This document shows, in pieces, positions 53,449 to 63,204 of a DNA stretch of 64,000 bases. The translations under genes were made by a program, and so were the position numbers. The notes beneath the pieces were generated by a model. It was not told the DNA's origin. It saw only the letters and a program-made list of their open reading frames with translations, and ran no database searches. The DNA is from Flavobacteriaceae bacterium (GTDB lineage Bacteria; Bacteroidota; Bacteroidia; Flavobacteriales; Flavobacteriaceae), in contig JANQNQ010000003.1 of the NCBI GenBank assembly GCA_028279515.1, positions 310,001 to 374,000 on the forward strand. The letters are read 5' to 3'. Numbering within the stretch: the first letter of the stretch is position 1; the number at the start of each line of letters is the position of its first letter.

Positions 53449-55026
53449 CTAAATTAGGGGCAACTTTATGAAAAAGGTGCTTCCTTTATCCTTTTCACTT
53501 TCTACGTAGACCTCACCGTGGTGATCGTCTACAATTCGTTTAACATAGGCCAGTCCGAGACCGTGCCCTTTTACATTATGTATATTTCCTGTATGTTCTC
53601 TATAGAACTTTTCGAATATCTTCTTCTGAACGGTTTTGCTCATTCCGCTACCTTGGTCTACGACCTTTAAGACAATACTATTCTTCACATTTTCTGTATA
53701 CACATCAACCTTGGGAGCGTCTGGTGAATACTTGATCGCATTGTCGAGCATATTGACCAATACATTGGTAAAATGTACTTCACTTGCCAGCACTTCGTCA
53801 CGATCGGCTTCAAAGTGCGTCTTGATATATCCTTGACGATCTTGAGCAATCAGAGAAACATGTGCAATAGCCTCGTTTATAAGGTCGTGCACCTCTACCC
53901 TGTCCTTACTAATGTCCAGCTGATTTTTTTCGAGCTTCGAAATTCTCAGTACATTTTCGACTTGGGCATGCATGCGTTTGTTCTCATCGCGAATCATTGA
54001 CAAATAACGTTTTACCTTTTCGTCATCGGTCAAGACCTTTGGGTTTTTAATGGCGTCTAAGGCCAAGTTTATGGTGGCTATCGGAGTTTTGAACTCATGA
54101 GTCATATTATTGATGAAATCAGTTTTGATCTCCGATATCTGTTTCTGTTTAATAAGCTGATAAAGCGCACTCGAATAGGCAATTATGATGATCAACGTAA
54201 AGATGATCGATAACAACGCCATTCCGATAACTTGAGAAAAAAGAAAGTTCTTCTTTTTTGGGAAGGTAACTATGAGATCAAAATCACTTTTCCCCTCATT
54301 ATCAATGAACAAAGGTACCTTGTATTGCTTATTGCCCAATACCGGTTTATAGTCCATTGACTTTACTCTAGTTGCTAAACCATTGCTATACACCCCAAAC
54401 TCGAATAAGGTTTCAATATCCCTTGACACCAATTCATTGTGCAAAGCAAACTCGATTTCTTTTGCGCTTACACGTTTATGAATAGGCGTTCGTTTTGCCA
54501 GATCAACAAAAGAGGTTTCAAACCAAGCTTTGTCTATTTCGGTCAACTTACCGATACGCTCTAGGCGCTTTTCAGGACTTATCTTGTTCCCCTCTTCATC
54601 AAAGTCTTCTTTGATTATCGTTGTTGTACGTCTGCTTATTAAATTCATGATACTTGTCGTATCACTTTCAGCACCATTTTCAAAGAACCTAGCTGAGATG
54701 TCATAATCTTCTTGTAAAACACCGTGCGAGTATATATAGGTCTCATTGGTATTTTTATTTTCCTCAAAGACCACAAACTCTCTGATCTGTGATTCTTTCG
54801 GATTTCCAACACTATCAATAAGCTTCTGATACTTGGCGTAAAAATCTAAATATTCTCGCTTCTGAATGTTGGTTGCGACATCTTTCAATACCTGATTTAC
54901 ATTCATAGAGAATTGCTCTTCTTTATTCTCTACTGCCGTTGTTATCCAGTACCCTTGAACAAATATGATACCCGATAACGACAGGCTCATTAGTATAACC
55001 AGTAAAATGAATAATCGTTTACTCAT
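53449..55026 (-). CDS. Sensor histidine kinase (RprX-like)
   Basis: 525 residues. TM1 at about 7-27, a ~240-residue periplasmic sensor region with no recognised domain, TM2 at about 268-290, then HisKA with NNMTHEFKTPIATINLALDAI (phospho-His near residue 309) and HATPase_c with the N box (VNMLDNAIKYSPDAPK), the G1 box (KVVDQGSGM) and the G2 box (VKGHGLGLAYVKRIV). It phosphorylates the response regulator encoded next. A TAATTTTG box lies about 10 nt upstream of its start. The signal it senses is unknown. Confidence 0.93.
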   Translation of the reverse strand: MSKRLFILLVILMSLSLSGIIFVQGYWITTAVENKEEQFSMNVNQVLKDVATNIQKREYLDFYAKYQKLIDSVGNPKESQIREFVVFEENKNTNETYIYSHGVLQEDYDISARFFENGAESDTTSIMNLISRRTTTIIKEDFDEEGNKISPEKRLERIGKLTEIDKAWFETSFVDLAKRTPIHKRVSAKEIEFALHNELVSRDIETLFEFGVYSNGLATRVKSMDYKPVLGNKQYKVPLFIDNEGKSDFDLIVTFPKKKNFLFSQVIGMALLSIIFTLIIIIAYSSALYQLIKQKQISEIKTDFINNMTHEFKTPIATINLALDAIKNPKVLTDDEKVKRYLSMIRDENKRMHAQVENVLRISKLEKNQLDISKDRVEVHDLINEAIAHVSLIAQDRQGYIKTHFEADRDEVLASEVHFTNVLVNMLDNAIKYSPDAPKVDVYTENVKNSIVLKVVDQGSGMSKTVQKKIFEKFYREHTGNIHNVKGHGLGLAYVKRIVDDHHGEVYVESEKDKGSTFFIKLPLI

Positions 55027-55095
55027 TTGATCAAAATTAAGGCTTTATGGAGGAGAATGTTAACGTTTTAACCAAAACTTAACAAAATGTGAGAA

Positions 55096-55689
55096 TTACC
55101 TATTTTTAGCCAATTCTCTAAGCAATTGCAGATGGATTTTAACTACTTGTTCTCTGGTATTTTCGAGGGTTTCGTTGTTGACCACAAAATCTGATAATGC
55201 TATCTTCTTTTCATCGGGCCATTGATGTTGCATACGATCTTTGATCTCTTTTTCGGTAGCCCCATCCCGCAACATCACTCTTTTCAATCTCACATCTGTT
55301 GGCGCTGTAACCGTTATTATCTTATCACAGTGCTTGTATCCTCCATTCTCAAAAAGAATAGCTACTTCTTTAATAACGTAAGATGCACTTTGTTTGTTTT
55401 TCCATTGTACAAAGTCTTTTTGAACAGCAGGATGTACAATCGCATTTAGTGTAGCCAACTTGTCTTTGTCTGTAAAGACAACACCTGCTAAATATTGTCG
55501 ATTCAATGTGCCTTCTTCGTATGAAGCTTCTCCGAAGGCATCAATAATAGCTGTTCTTACTTCGTGAGAAGTGTGCATTAATTTCTTTGCTTCTATATCG
55601 GCTATATACACAGGAACGTCCAGCGCAGAGAACATGCGCGCTACGGTTGTTTTTCCGCTTCCAATTCCGCCAGTTAGTCCAATGGTCAT
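55096..55689 (-). CDS. coaE: Dephospho-CoA kinase
   Basis: 197 residues. P-loop GLTGGIGSGKTT (4-15), YIADIEAKKLMH, and the later VTAPTDVRLKRVMLRDG. It phosphorylates dephospho-CoA in the last step of coenzyme A synthesis. Its ATG overlaps the stop of the YbbR-like gene by one base (TAATG), so translation is coupled. It is separated from the two-component genes by about 70 bp. Confidence 0.95.
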   Translation of the reverse strand: MTIGLTGGIGSGKTTVARMFSALDVPVYIADIEAKKLMHTSHEVRTAIIDAFGEASYEEGTLNRQYLAGVVFTDKDKLATLNAIVHPAVQKDFVQWKNKQSASYVIKEVAILFENGGYKHCDKIITVTAPTDVRLKRVMLRDGATEKEIKDRMQHQWPDEKKIALSDFVVNNETLENTREQVVKIHLQLLRELAKNR

Positions 55690-56663
55690 TATCGCTTAAT
55701 AAGATATTCGATTCGTGGTGTCAAGAGTTGTGTCGAAACCACCTTTTTAGGGCTTCGCATGATTATTGGGGTCAAGTAATTCTTTTTTCCGCCTTCGATT
55801 TCCTTATAATCACAAACAACCCTGAAATCTTCTGCACTAGCCGTCTTCAAGTCTTTTAAACTTATCTTGAACGAAACGTTCACCTCTTCAGGGAACAACC
55901 GAATGCTAAGGTCATTTGGAGCATTGATCATTTCAATCGGAACCGTATAAGAAACTTCTGTGAATTTGTCTACTTCAAAAGACAATCGCGAAGTCTCACT
56001 TGAAAATGAAAGTCCCTTGAACGAATCTTCAATCAACAGATTCACCTCTTGATCTACAGAAGTGTCCAACGCACTGAAAAGTAATTTCTCGGTGCGCAAC
56101 GATGATAATGAATCGACCAGATATTCTGGCCCAGAAACTTCGATCGTGTCGGGATCCAAATATATCTGCTCATACAAACCATACCCCTTCTCGAAAGTAA
56201 TCTCGGCATCTAGGGTCACGGGGATTTTCTTCTTCTTATTAATTCCGAGATTCAAGAACAAGGTATCTTGGCTAATACCTTCTAGTTGCACATCTCCGGG
56301 TAACTGTCTTTTGAAGGCGCTTTGTCTGTTTCCCACAAGAACATAACTCAAATTTTTCCCTTTTCTTGCTTCAGAAGCATCTACACGCATCGTCTTTGGA
56401 AACACCTTGTACGAAAGGATTCTGAATCCTTGTGATTTGATGGTCAAGTCAATATACTGTGGTTCGTTTTCAAAGAGTAGCTTATCTTCGGGAATGTTTG
56501 TATAGGCCACCTTAAAAGGGATGACCCCCGAATAGGTCTTTGACAATTTGGTAATCGTCCACAGCACCATAGACAAGAGTACAAACAGTAAGAACATTCT
56601 AAACTTGCGTCCTTCTGTGAATTCTTTCAGTACTGCTGTTATATTGCTGATCTTGAGCTTCAT
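55689..56663 (-). CDS. YbbR-like domain protein
   Basis: 324 residues. One transmembrane helix near the N-terminus (FRMFLLFVLLSMVLWTITKL), then tandem YbbR-type beta domains (IPFKVAYTNIPEDKLLFENEPQYIDLTIKSQGF; KIPVTLDAEITFEKGYGLYEQIYLDPDTIEVSGPEYLVDSL). YbbR proteins in Firmicutes bind and activate CdaA, a c-di-AMP synthase; whether that holds here is unknown. It is coupled to coaE. Confidence 0.88.
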   Translation of the reverse strand: MKLKISNITAVLKEFTEGRKFRMFLLFVLLSMVLWTITKLSKTYSGVIPFKVAYTNIPEDKLLFENEPQYIDLTIKSQGFRILSYKVFPKTMRVDASEARKGKNLSYVLVGNRQSAFKRQLPGDVQLEGISQDTLFLNLGINKKKKIPVTLDAEITFEKGYGLYEQIYLDPDTIEVSGPEYLVDSLSSLRTEKLLFSALDTSVDQEVNLLIEDSFKGLSFSSETSRLSFEVDKFTEVSYTVPIEMINAPNDLSIRLFPEEVNVSFKISLKDLKTASAEDFRVVCDYKEIEGGKKNYLTPIIMRSPKKVVSTQLLTPRIEYLIKR

Positions 56664-56734
56664 GGTTGGAGTTCGGGTTCCTAAAAATACTATTAATTGC
56701 CAACAACTTGTTCAATATAATAATATTCTTGGTT

Positions 56735-57736
56735 TTAAATTTTAAAGAACAACTTCGGAAAGGCTGTTTCGGGTTCTTTACCAAGCACCTTCAGTGCGAA
56801 GGTTGACCTCAAAAAACCGAGACCGTATCCGACAAATTGAATCGTTACGGCTACTAAGCTTAATAGCGCTACGGTTATATTTTTATTTATGCGGAAGGCA
56901 TCCAAGAACAAGACTATATAATACAAGGCATATAGGGCCAAAGGAAGAAATATGGAAAAGGTAGCCAAAATGAGTGCTCCAAGGAAGCCAAACACGAACA
57001 ATGTCGGAAACCAATAGGTTAGCTTTACCGTTTCTGGATGCCATAGGTTAAGGATCGGTCGTACCATTCCAAATTTTTTGACCTGGATATGAAACTTCTT
57101 CCAAGAGATTCTGCGCTTGTGAAACACATATGCCTCAGGAATCAACATCGTTTCAAACCCTTGGTTCCAAACACGAATCGTAAGGTCAGGATCTTCACCC
57201 GGATGCACGCGTCCGAAGCCGCCTGTAGCCTCAAAAGCCTTCTTTGAAAGCCCCATATTGAAGCTGCGAGGTTGAAACTTATCGACCGCTTTTTTCCCTC
57301 CTCGAATTCCTCCGGTCGTTAGAAACGAAGTCATGGCATAATTAATTGCCTTTTGAATCACTGTGAACGATTCATGCGCAGTATCTGGGCCACCATAACA
57401 ATCGACATATTTCTTTTGGAGTGCCTTGTCTGCAGCCTTTAAATATTGTGGAGGCAATATGCAATCAGAATCCAGAATAATAAAGTAATTGCCCTTGGCC
57501 TTTCTCATTCCGTAGTTTCGTGAATCGCCGGGTCCAGAATTCTCTTTAAAATAATACGAAATATCAAGTTGACCGTACTTTTCAACCACCTGGTCTGCAG
57601 GAACAGATGAACCATCTTCAACAATGACCACTTCAAATGGTCCAGTATAAGTTTGCTTTGACAAACTCTCTAAAAGTTCATCGATCTCATCGGGCCTGTT
57701 GTATACGGGAATGATAAATGAAAACTTCAATTGCAT
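56735..57736 (-). CDS. Family 2 glycosyltransferase with C-terminal membrane helices
   Basis: 333 residues. GT-A fold: FSFIIPVYNRPDEIDELLESLSKQTY at the start, the D-x-D nucleotide-sugar motif in FIILDSDCILPP near residue 92, and GGFGRVHPGEDPDLTIRVWNQGFE with the catalytic-type E-D. About three hydrophobic helices follow residue 240 (LFVFGFLGALILATFSIFLPL, YALYYIVLFLD, NITVALLSLVAVTIQFVG). It adds a sugar to a lipid or surface polysaccharide at the inner membrane; acceptor unknown. Weak evidence ties it to the downstream YbbR-like and coaE genes. Confidence 0.88.
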   Translation of the reverse strand: MQLKFSFIIPVYNRPDEIDELLESLSKQTYTGPFEVVIVEDGSSVPADQVVEKYGQLDISYYFKENSGPGDSRNYGMRKAKGNYFIILDSDCILPPQYLKAADKALQKKYVDCYGGPDTAHESFTVIQKAINYAMTSFLTTGGIRGGKKAVDKFQPRSFNMGLSKKAFEATGGFGRVHPGEDPDLTIRVWNQGFETMLIPEAYVFHKRRISWKKFHIQVKKFGMVRPILNLWHPETVKLTYWFPTLFVFGFLGALILATFSIFLPLALYALYYIVLFLDAFRINKNITVALLSLVAVTIQFVGYGLGFLRSTFALKVLGKEPETAFPKLFFKI

Positions 57737-57787
57737 CTGGCAAAGGTAACCAAAACCAACCGTTGAAACATCACAATAAAAACCAAA

Positions 57788-57812
57788 AAAAGCCGCTTTT
57801 AAAAGCGGCTTT
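57788..57812 (-). terminator. Intrinsic terminator of the P-domain T9SS gene
   Basis: AAAGCCGCTTTTAAAAGCGGCTTT, a long perfect palindrome followed on the minus strand by TTTTTT, 24 nt after the gene's stop codon. Confidence 0.85.
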
Positions 57813-57835
57813 CTCTATATTAATTGATGCGTTTC

Positions 57836-60415
57836 TTAACGCTTAATGACCTTAAAGGTTTCTGTGTTTCCTTCGATCTCGACCTTCACGAAGTACACGC
57901 CTGCTTTTGCATTAGACAGATTCACTTCATATCGTGTATCTTCTGGTTTCACATCGACTACCTGTTGCCCAACGATATTGTAGACATTAACACGAGAGAT
58001 GATCTTCTCTGCGCTTAGGTTCAAAACATTATCATTGACAGGATTCGGATGGTACTTGAAGTTGCTGAAGCTAAAGTCTTCAGCACTCAAACTTGTTGGA
58101 GACCATGCGCAAATCTGGAATCCTCCAGCTTCATCATCACCAAACTCCCAAACTCTGATCAACAAGGTCTCACCGGGAGTGAGCCCAGTTAATTGCATTG
58201 CTGATAACCCATCGGTTGTCTCAGTCGAGTCATCATCGTCGCATTCAATCTGCACTAAGCTTCCAGAGGTTCCAGAATATACAGATACTCCAGTGTCTAT
58301 TGTTGTGCCCGCTACTGCTGTGAACGTTTCAATATTCAACTCTCCAGTAACAGGTACCTCAACAGAATACCAAACATCACCGCCTGAATAATTGGCACAG
58401 GTTGGGTTTGGTGTTTCGCCAGAGTCGGTCGCACCAGCATTGGTTCCAGCTACTGGACTAGAGCATGCAGTACTTCCAACGGTAAGCGCAACAGCGCCTG
58501 CAAGTAAATCGTTGGCTGGAGGCGGCGGGAATGTACCAATGCACACATCAAAAGTTGTGTCACGGTCAGCTGTTGACCCCCAAGAATATACCTGTAAGTA
58601 ATAGGTGTTTCCTGGTGTCAATCCAGTCACGGTGCTTCCGTTAGGGTCTGAACATAAAATATCTGTATTGTCGAGTGTTCCACAGGCTCCATCATACACG
58701 GCATGATATAAGTCTGTAGTGTTTCCTGCTACATTTAATAAATCAATTTTGTGAGAAGTTTGGGTAGCCACAAAGGTGTACCACACATCATCATCATCGG
58801 TACCTCCACAAGTGCTCGTTACACCTGAATCAGTAGAGCCGTTTATGGTTCCTGCAGTCGTTGTGGTACAATTTAAATCACCGTTAACAGTCAAAGCAAC
58901 CGCATTGGCACAGTCATCATTGGCCGGCGGTAAGGCAAGCGTACTAAAGGCAAAAGGTCCTGTCCAAATACTTAGATCTCCTCCTGTACAATCAGCGCGT
59001 ACATAGAACTCATAATCGTTATCTACGGCCAAACTCATTGCATTGTATGGATTTGTAACTCCTGATGCTGTTGGCGTTCCTGTAGCACTTCCGCCTCCAG
59101 TGATATCAACTAGTTCGATATCCCATGCACTTTCAGTTCCTCCCATTGTCCAGCCCAATGTAGCGCTGTTGGTCGTTATGGTCGTTGCTGTCAATGCAGA
59201 AGGCGCGGGACAGCTTGGTGGCAATCCAAGACATACTTCGGCTGTGGTCGATTGGGTATCTCTCCAGATAATCATATAATACGTGTTACCAGGCGTCAGC
59301 CCTGTGACCAACTCGTTTTCCCCTGCATCAAGTGAATTGTTTAGACACACTTGAGAAGTTCCTGCACAGGCATCCAGAATCTCTAAACCAAGACCTGTTC
59401 CACTAATAATGTTTAATTGCACTTCGCCTCCGACCGGAGCCACAAAATTGTACCAGTATCCAAAGTCTCCAATACCATCACAAGTGGCATTGCCTTCTTG
59501 TCCTGGAGCAGATCCAAAGTCAAGCGCGACAGGCGTCGCCGTTGCGCAGTCGGCTTCAACCGTAATGGGAATAGAGAAGCTACAGGTGTCTCCTTGAGAG
59601 ACGGTGCTAAAAGCAAAAGGTCCAACCCAACTGCTCAGGTCACCTCCTGTACAATCAGCTCGTACATAGAATTCATAATTATTGCCTTCGGTTAGTCCTG
59701 TGGCATTGAAAGTCGTTGCATTCAATCCTGCATTGGTTGGTGTTCCTGTGGCACTTCCGCCTCCGGTTAGGTCAACCAATTCGAGGTCCCATAAGCCTTC
59801 ACTGCCTCCGAGGGTCCAACTTAGGTCTGCTGTGGTATTTGTAATATTGCTAGCAGTTAAACCTGTTGGCGCTGGACAAGTAGGTACGGGTTCGAAGGTG
59901 ATGGACCATGAGTTTACGGTACCCGTATCTCCATTTGAATCATCGCATACTTCTAATGTCCAATTACCGTCAGCATTAAGTCCGTTTAACACAGATAAAT
60001 CTCCTTCAGGTGAAAAGTTTCCCGTAAAAGGAGGCGATCCTCCTGTAATAGGTGGGCCCGAAGGAATAAAAACAGTGTTGGTATAATCGTCTCCACTTCC
60101 ACCATTATCAGTGGTAAGCTCAACTTGTGTTGTACCATCGGGAGCCAAAAGAAATATGTCAACATCAGAAACCCAAGTGTGTGTGATGTCGATGGTCACA
60201 TTGGCAAATTGATTGGTAGTGCCTAGCGTACCAACGCCCGTTACGGCAATGGTTAAATCTAATTCATCTGCGGTACCACAAGTGAGATCTGTGGTTCCGT
60301 TTCCATTTTGGATATCATACGAAGTATTGTCCGAAAATGTTTGAGCACGTAGTTGCCCTAAACTGGCAATCATCAATAAAGGGATCATTACGAAAAAAGT
60401 AGTAGTTTTTTTCAT
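57836..60415 (-). CDS. T9SS-secreted protein with proprotein convertase P-domain and fibronectin III repeats
   Basis: 859 residues. Signal peptide ends LGQLRAQ. A P-domain lies at about residues 40-155 (ITHTWVSDVDIFLLAPDGTTQVELTTDNGG ... LNGLNADGNWTLEVCDDSNGDTGTVNSWSITFE). Two fibronectin III modules share CPAPTGLTASNITNTTADLSWTLGGSEGLWDLELVD-type sequence. Between and after them are repeated modules with GNTYYLQVYS/GNTYYMIIW. The end is a type A T9SS sorting domain (NFKYHPNPVNDNVLNLSAEK ... VYNIVGQQV ... AGVYFVKVEIEGNTETFKVIKR). Cysteine pairs are frequent. Probably a surface or secreted protein; P-domains often sit beside proteases, but no catalytic domain is present here. Confidence 0.9.
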   Translation of the reverse strand: MKKTTTFFVMIPLLMIASLGQLRAQTFSDNTSYDIQNGNGTTDLTCGTADELDLTIAVTGVGTLGTTNQFANVTIDITHTWVSDVDIFLLAPDGTTQVELTTDNGGSGDDYTNTVFIPSGPPITGGSPPFTGNFSPEGDLSVLNGLNADGNWTLEVCDDSNGDTGTVNSWSITFEPVPTCPAPTGLTASNITNTTADLSWTLGGSEGLWDLELVDLTGGGSATGTPTNAGLNATTFNATGLTEGNNYEFYVRADCTGGDLSSWVGPFAFSTVSQGDTCSFSIPITVEADCATATPVALDFGSAPGQEGNATCDGIGDFGYWYNFVAPVGGEVQLNIISGTGLGLEILDACAGTSQVCLNNSLDAGENELVTGLTPGNTYYMIIWRDTQSTTAEVCLGLPPSCPAPSALTATTITTNSATLGWTMGGTESAWDIELVDITGGGSATGTPTASGVTNPYNAMSLAVDNDYEFYVRADCTGGDLSIWTGPFAFSTLALPPANDDCANAVALTVNGDLNCTTTTAGTINGSTDSGVTSTCGGTDDDDVWYTFVATQTSHKIDLLNVAGNTTDLYHAVYDGACGTLDNTDILCSDPNGSTVTGLTPGNTYYLQVYSWGSTADRDTTFDVCIGTFPPPPANDLLAGAVALTVGSTACSSPVAGTNAGATDSGETPNPTCANYSGGDVWYSVEVPVTGELNIETFTAVAGTTIDTGVSVYSGTSGSLVQIECDDDDSTETTDGLSAMQLTGLTPGETLLIRVWEFGDDEAGGFQICAWSPTSLSAEDFSFSNFKYHPNPVNDNVLNLSAEKIISRVNVYNIVGQQVVDVKPEDTRYEVNLSNAKAGVYFVKVEIEGNTETFKVIKR

Positions 60416-60578
60416 TGGTTGTTAAAGAATTGTTTTAGGTTATTATAGGTTGAATACCTAATGTATGATTTACTTCACAAAATGTCTCAAATCGTCGATT
60501 AAGTGCTTGCAATCATCGTTCAAATACTTAAAAACTTAACATAAATCACTCATTAACAATACCTTACAAAAAACAAAA

Positions 60579-60605
60579 AACCTCAGTTAAACTGAGGTTT
60601 TTCCT
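60579..60605. terminator. Intrinsic terminator of fabI
   Basis: AACCTCAGTTAAACTGAGGTT with A- and T-runs on both sides, 19 nt after the fabI stop codon on the minus strand. It lies in the gap before the P-domain gene. Confidence 0.8.
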
Positions 60606-60623
60606 TATTGTATTTTCTTAAAC

Positions 60624-61436
60624 TTATTCTGAAAATGCTTCGATCACTTCTTGGCTTACTCCAGTATTTGAGAATCCACCATCGTGAAACAGGTTTTGCA
60701 TGGTTACCTTTCTCGTTAGGTCAGAGAATAAGGAGACCGTGTAGTCGGCACAATCCTGAGCGGTTGCATTACCGAGTGGAGACATCTTTTCTGCATACGA
60801 AATGAATCCGTCGAATCCTTTTACTCCTTGTCCTGCTGTAGTAGGTGTTGGTGATTGAGAAATGGTATTTACTCGCACCTTTTTATCTTTTCCGAAGAAA
60901 TAACCAAAACTACGCGCCACTGATTCCAAATACGCTTTGTTATCAGCCATGTCGTTATAGTCTGGGAACGTTCTTTGCGCTGCCATATAGGTCAATGCTA
61001 CAATGCTTCCCCATTCATTCATTGCATCGGCTTGATATAGTGACTGACATACTTTGTGAAAGGAAAGTGCTGAAACGTCCCATCCTTTGGTCGTCCAATC
61101 ATACTTCTCGTCTGTATAGGCTCTTCCTTTTCTTACGTTCACTGACATTCCGATCGAGTGCAACACAAAGTCGAGCTTTCCTCCAAGGATTTCCATTGAT
61201 TTTTCAACCAAGTTGTTCAGGTCTTCCATGTTGGTAGCATCGGCTGGAATGATCTCAGAGCCTGTCTTTTCGGCTAACTCGTTGATCTTTCCCATACGCA
61301 TGGCAATCGGTGCATTGGTAAGCACGAAGGTTCCGCCTTCGGCATGAACACGCTCTGCAGTCTTCCAAGCGATCGAGTTTTCATCAAGTGCCCCAAAGAT
61401 GATCCCTCTTTTTCCTTTTAGTAAGTTGTATGACAT
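60624..61436 (-). CDS. fabI: Enoyl-[acyl-carrier-protein] reductase (NADH)
   Basis: 270 residues. It reduces trans-2-enoyl-ACP in the last step of each fatty acid elongation cycle. Seen: the N-terminal GIIFGALDENSIAW (FabI version of the nucleotide site), VLHSIGMS, and the catalytic Y160-x6-K167 (DYNDMADNK), then SQSPTPTTAGQGVKGFDGF. Y-x6-K spacing is that of FabI and not of FabV or FabL. It has its own promoter in the 3' end of recN and a terminator, so it is probably monocistronic. Confidence 0.95.
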   Translation of the reverse strand: MSYNLLKGKRGIIFGALDENSIAWKTAERVHAEGGTFVLTNAPIAMRMGKINELAEKTGSEIIPADATNMEDLNNLVEKSMEILGGKLDFVLHSIGMSVNVRKGRAYTDEKYDWTTKGWDVSALSFHKVCQSLYQADAMNEWGSIVALTYMAAQRTFPDYNDMADNKAYLESVARSFGYFFGKDKKVRVNTISQSPTPTTAGQGVKGFDGFISYAEKMSPLGNATAQDCADYTVSLFSDLTRKVTMQNLFHDGGFSNTGVSQEVIEAFSE

Positions 61437-61470
61437 TAGTATGTATTGATTTTAGTGATTAATTACGCGT

Positions 61471-61500
61471 CAAAGATAGTTGAAATCATTTAATTAAGAA
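61471..61500 (-). promoter_or_regulatory. Promoter of fabI, inside the 3' end of recN
   Basis: On the minus strand TTC (near match to TTG), 19 nt, TATCTTTG (61471-61478). The -7 box is a perfect TAnnTTTG. The -33 part overlaps the last codons of recN. Confidence 0.6.
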
Positions 61501-63142
61501 GCTGTTTTGCATGGGCGATAGCCGAATCTGACACCGCCACTCCTCCTAACATTTGAGCAATCTCTACAATTCGCTCTTCTTGGCTTAATTTTTTCAAATA
61601 AGTCGATGTAATCTCGTTCTTATCTTCCTTATATACCTTGTAATGATGATGGCCTTTAGCGGCAACTTGTGGTAAATGTGTGATAGTGAATACCTGCATC
61701 GAATCGCTCATTTGCTGCATGATATCAGCAATTTTATTCGAGATCTCTCCTGAAACTCCTGTGTCGATCTCGTCAAAGATGATCGTTGGTAATTTCTCGT
61801 ATCGCGAGAGCATGGCCTTTATTGAAAGCATGATCCTTGAAAGTTCTCCACCAGAAGCCACCTTTTTTAGTTCACCAAAGTTTCCGCCTTTATTGGCAGA
61901 GAACAGAAAGCGAAGCTCGTCCTTTCCATTAAATAAAAAGGAAGGTTGCAGTACTACATCGATCGCAAAGCGTGCATTTTTCATGCCCAACTCTGACAAC
62001 ATTTCTTCTAACTGACTCGTCAGTGACGGAATCACCGACTTTCTCTTTTCGTGAATTTTCTGGGCGATCTTGTCTAGTTCTTTTTGACTTTCAGTTAGTT
62101 TTACTTCAAGTTCTTCAATTTTTCCGTCTGCATCTTCACCTACACTTACCTTTTCTTCAAGTGACTGTTGCACCTCAAGCAATTCTTCTATCGATACCAC
62201 TTGATGCTTTTTCTGTAAGTCTAATATGGTTTGTAAGCGTGTATTTAAGCTTGCCAGTCGTTGAGGGTCGGCCTCTATTCCGTCTTTGGCCGTTTCGACA
62301 TCTGAGAAAATATCATCTAATTCAATATAAGCACTTTGAATACGTGTGGAGAGTTCTTCGTAAGCCGAAGAAGTACTTGAGAGTTGTTGCGCTTGGTTCT
62401 TCAATTCACCTAGTAATGTGAGAATGCCCATTTGCTCGTCTGAGAGCAGTTGTGTTGAGGCCGACAAGAGCGCTTCAATCGCTTCGACATTACTCAATGT
62501 TTCTAACTCCTCCTCTATTTCCTCTTGCTCTCCTACTTTACAATCGAGCTCGAGCAATTCCTTCAGCAAAAAACTATTATAATCTTGTTCTTTGCTTGCT
62601 TCTTGCTTTAACTGCCTAAGTTCTTCTAGAGTCTTTTTTTGTTCTTTATGCTGAATTAATACGGCTCCATACTTTTGAAGGTCCTCTTTTGTACGTGCCA
62701 AGGCATCCAATACCTGAAATTGAAATTGATTTTCGGTAAGCTGAAGTGTTTGGTGTTGCGAGTGAATGTCGATCAATTGCCCACCTATCTTAGCCATTAC
62801 GCTTAAGTTCACTGGGGTGTCATTGATAAAGGAACGTGATTTTCCTGAAGGAAGAATTTCTCTTCTAAACACCGTGCTTTGCTCGTAGTCTAGGTCTTCT
62901 TCATCGAATACTGGCGAAAGCCCATAGTTTTCAATCGAAAATTCTGCTTCTATGATACACTTCTTCTCCTGATTTTTAAGACTGCTTAAATCTGCTCTCT
63001 TACCAAGCACCAGAGACAAGGCATCTAGCAAGATAGACTTACCAGCACCTGTTTCACCGGTAATGATGGTAAGGCCTGAATCAAAGTGTACATCCAGATC
63101 ATCAATAAGGGCATAGTTCTTTATCGAAAGATGAGTAAGCAA
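61490..63142 (-). CDS. recN: DNA repair ATPase RecN
   Basis: 550 residues from TTG 63142 (MLTHLSIKNYALIDDLDVHFDSGLTIITGETGAGKS). SMC-like layout: Walker A GETGAGKS near 30-37, a long coiled coil (~160-380), signature VASGGELSRIMLSIKAML and Walker B TIIFDEIDTGVSGEIS. It takes part in recombinational repair of double-strand breaks. A consensus promoter is placed just upstream; no LexA-like site was recognised. Confidence 0.96.
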   Translation of the reverse strand: MLTHLSIKNYALIDDLDVHFDSGLTIITGETGAGKSILLDALSLVLGKRADLSSLKNQEKKCIIEAEFSIENYGLSPVFDEEDLDYEQSTVFRREILPSGKSRSFINDTPVNLSVMAKIGGQLIDIHSQHQTLQLTENQFQFQVLDALARTKEDLQKYGAVLIQHKEQKKTLEELRQLKQEASKEQDYNSFLLKELLELDCKVGEQEEIEEELETLSNVEAIEALLSASTQLLSDEQMGILTLLGELKNQAQQLSSTSSAYEELSTRIQSAYIELDDIFSDVETAKDGIEADPQRLASLNTRLQTILDLQKKHQVVSIEELLEVQQSLEEKVSVGEDADGKIEELEVKLTESQKELDKIAQKIHEKRKSVIPSLTSQLEEMLSELGMKNARFAIDVVLQPSFLFNGKDELRFLFSANKGGNFGELKKVASGGELSRIMLSIKAMLSRYEKLPTIIFDEIDTGVSGEISNKIADIMQQMSDSMQVFTITHLPQVAAKGHHHYKVYKEDKNEITSTYLKKLSQEERIVEIAQMLGGVAVSDSAIAHAKQLLN

Positions 63143-63166
63143 TCTAAATTGAAGTTAAAGTTTAAT

Positions 63167-63196
63167 CAAAGATAAGCGAGTTCGAAGCAATTTCAA
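63167..63196 (-). promoter_or_regulatory. Consensus promoter of recN
   Basis: On the minus strand TTG (63194-63196), exactly 19 nt, TATCTTTG (63167-63174). Identical in form to the SRP RNA promoter. It lies in the 62-bp gap after the DUF4835 gene. Confidence 0.75.
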
Positions 63197-63204
63197 ACCT
63201 CGAA

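Noticed and set aside
59682-60086. 134-residue plus-strand ORF opposite the P-domain protein gene
   Set aside because: It is a mirror of the strongly supported minus-strand gene, like several other long antisense frames there, caused by its repetitive Thr/Gly/Ser-rich codons.
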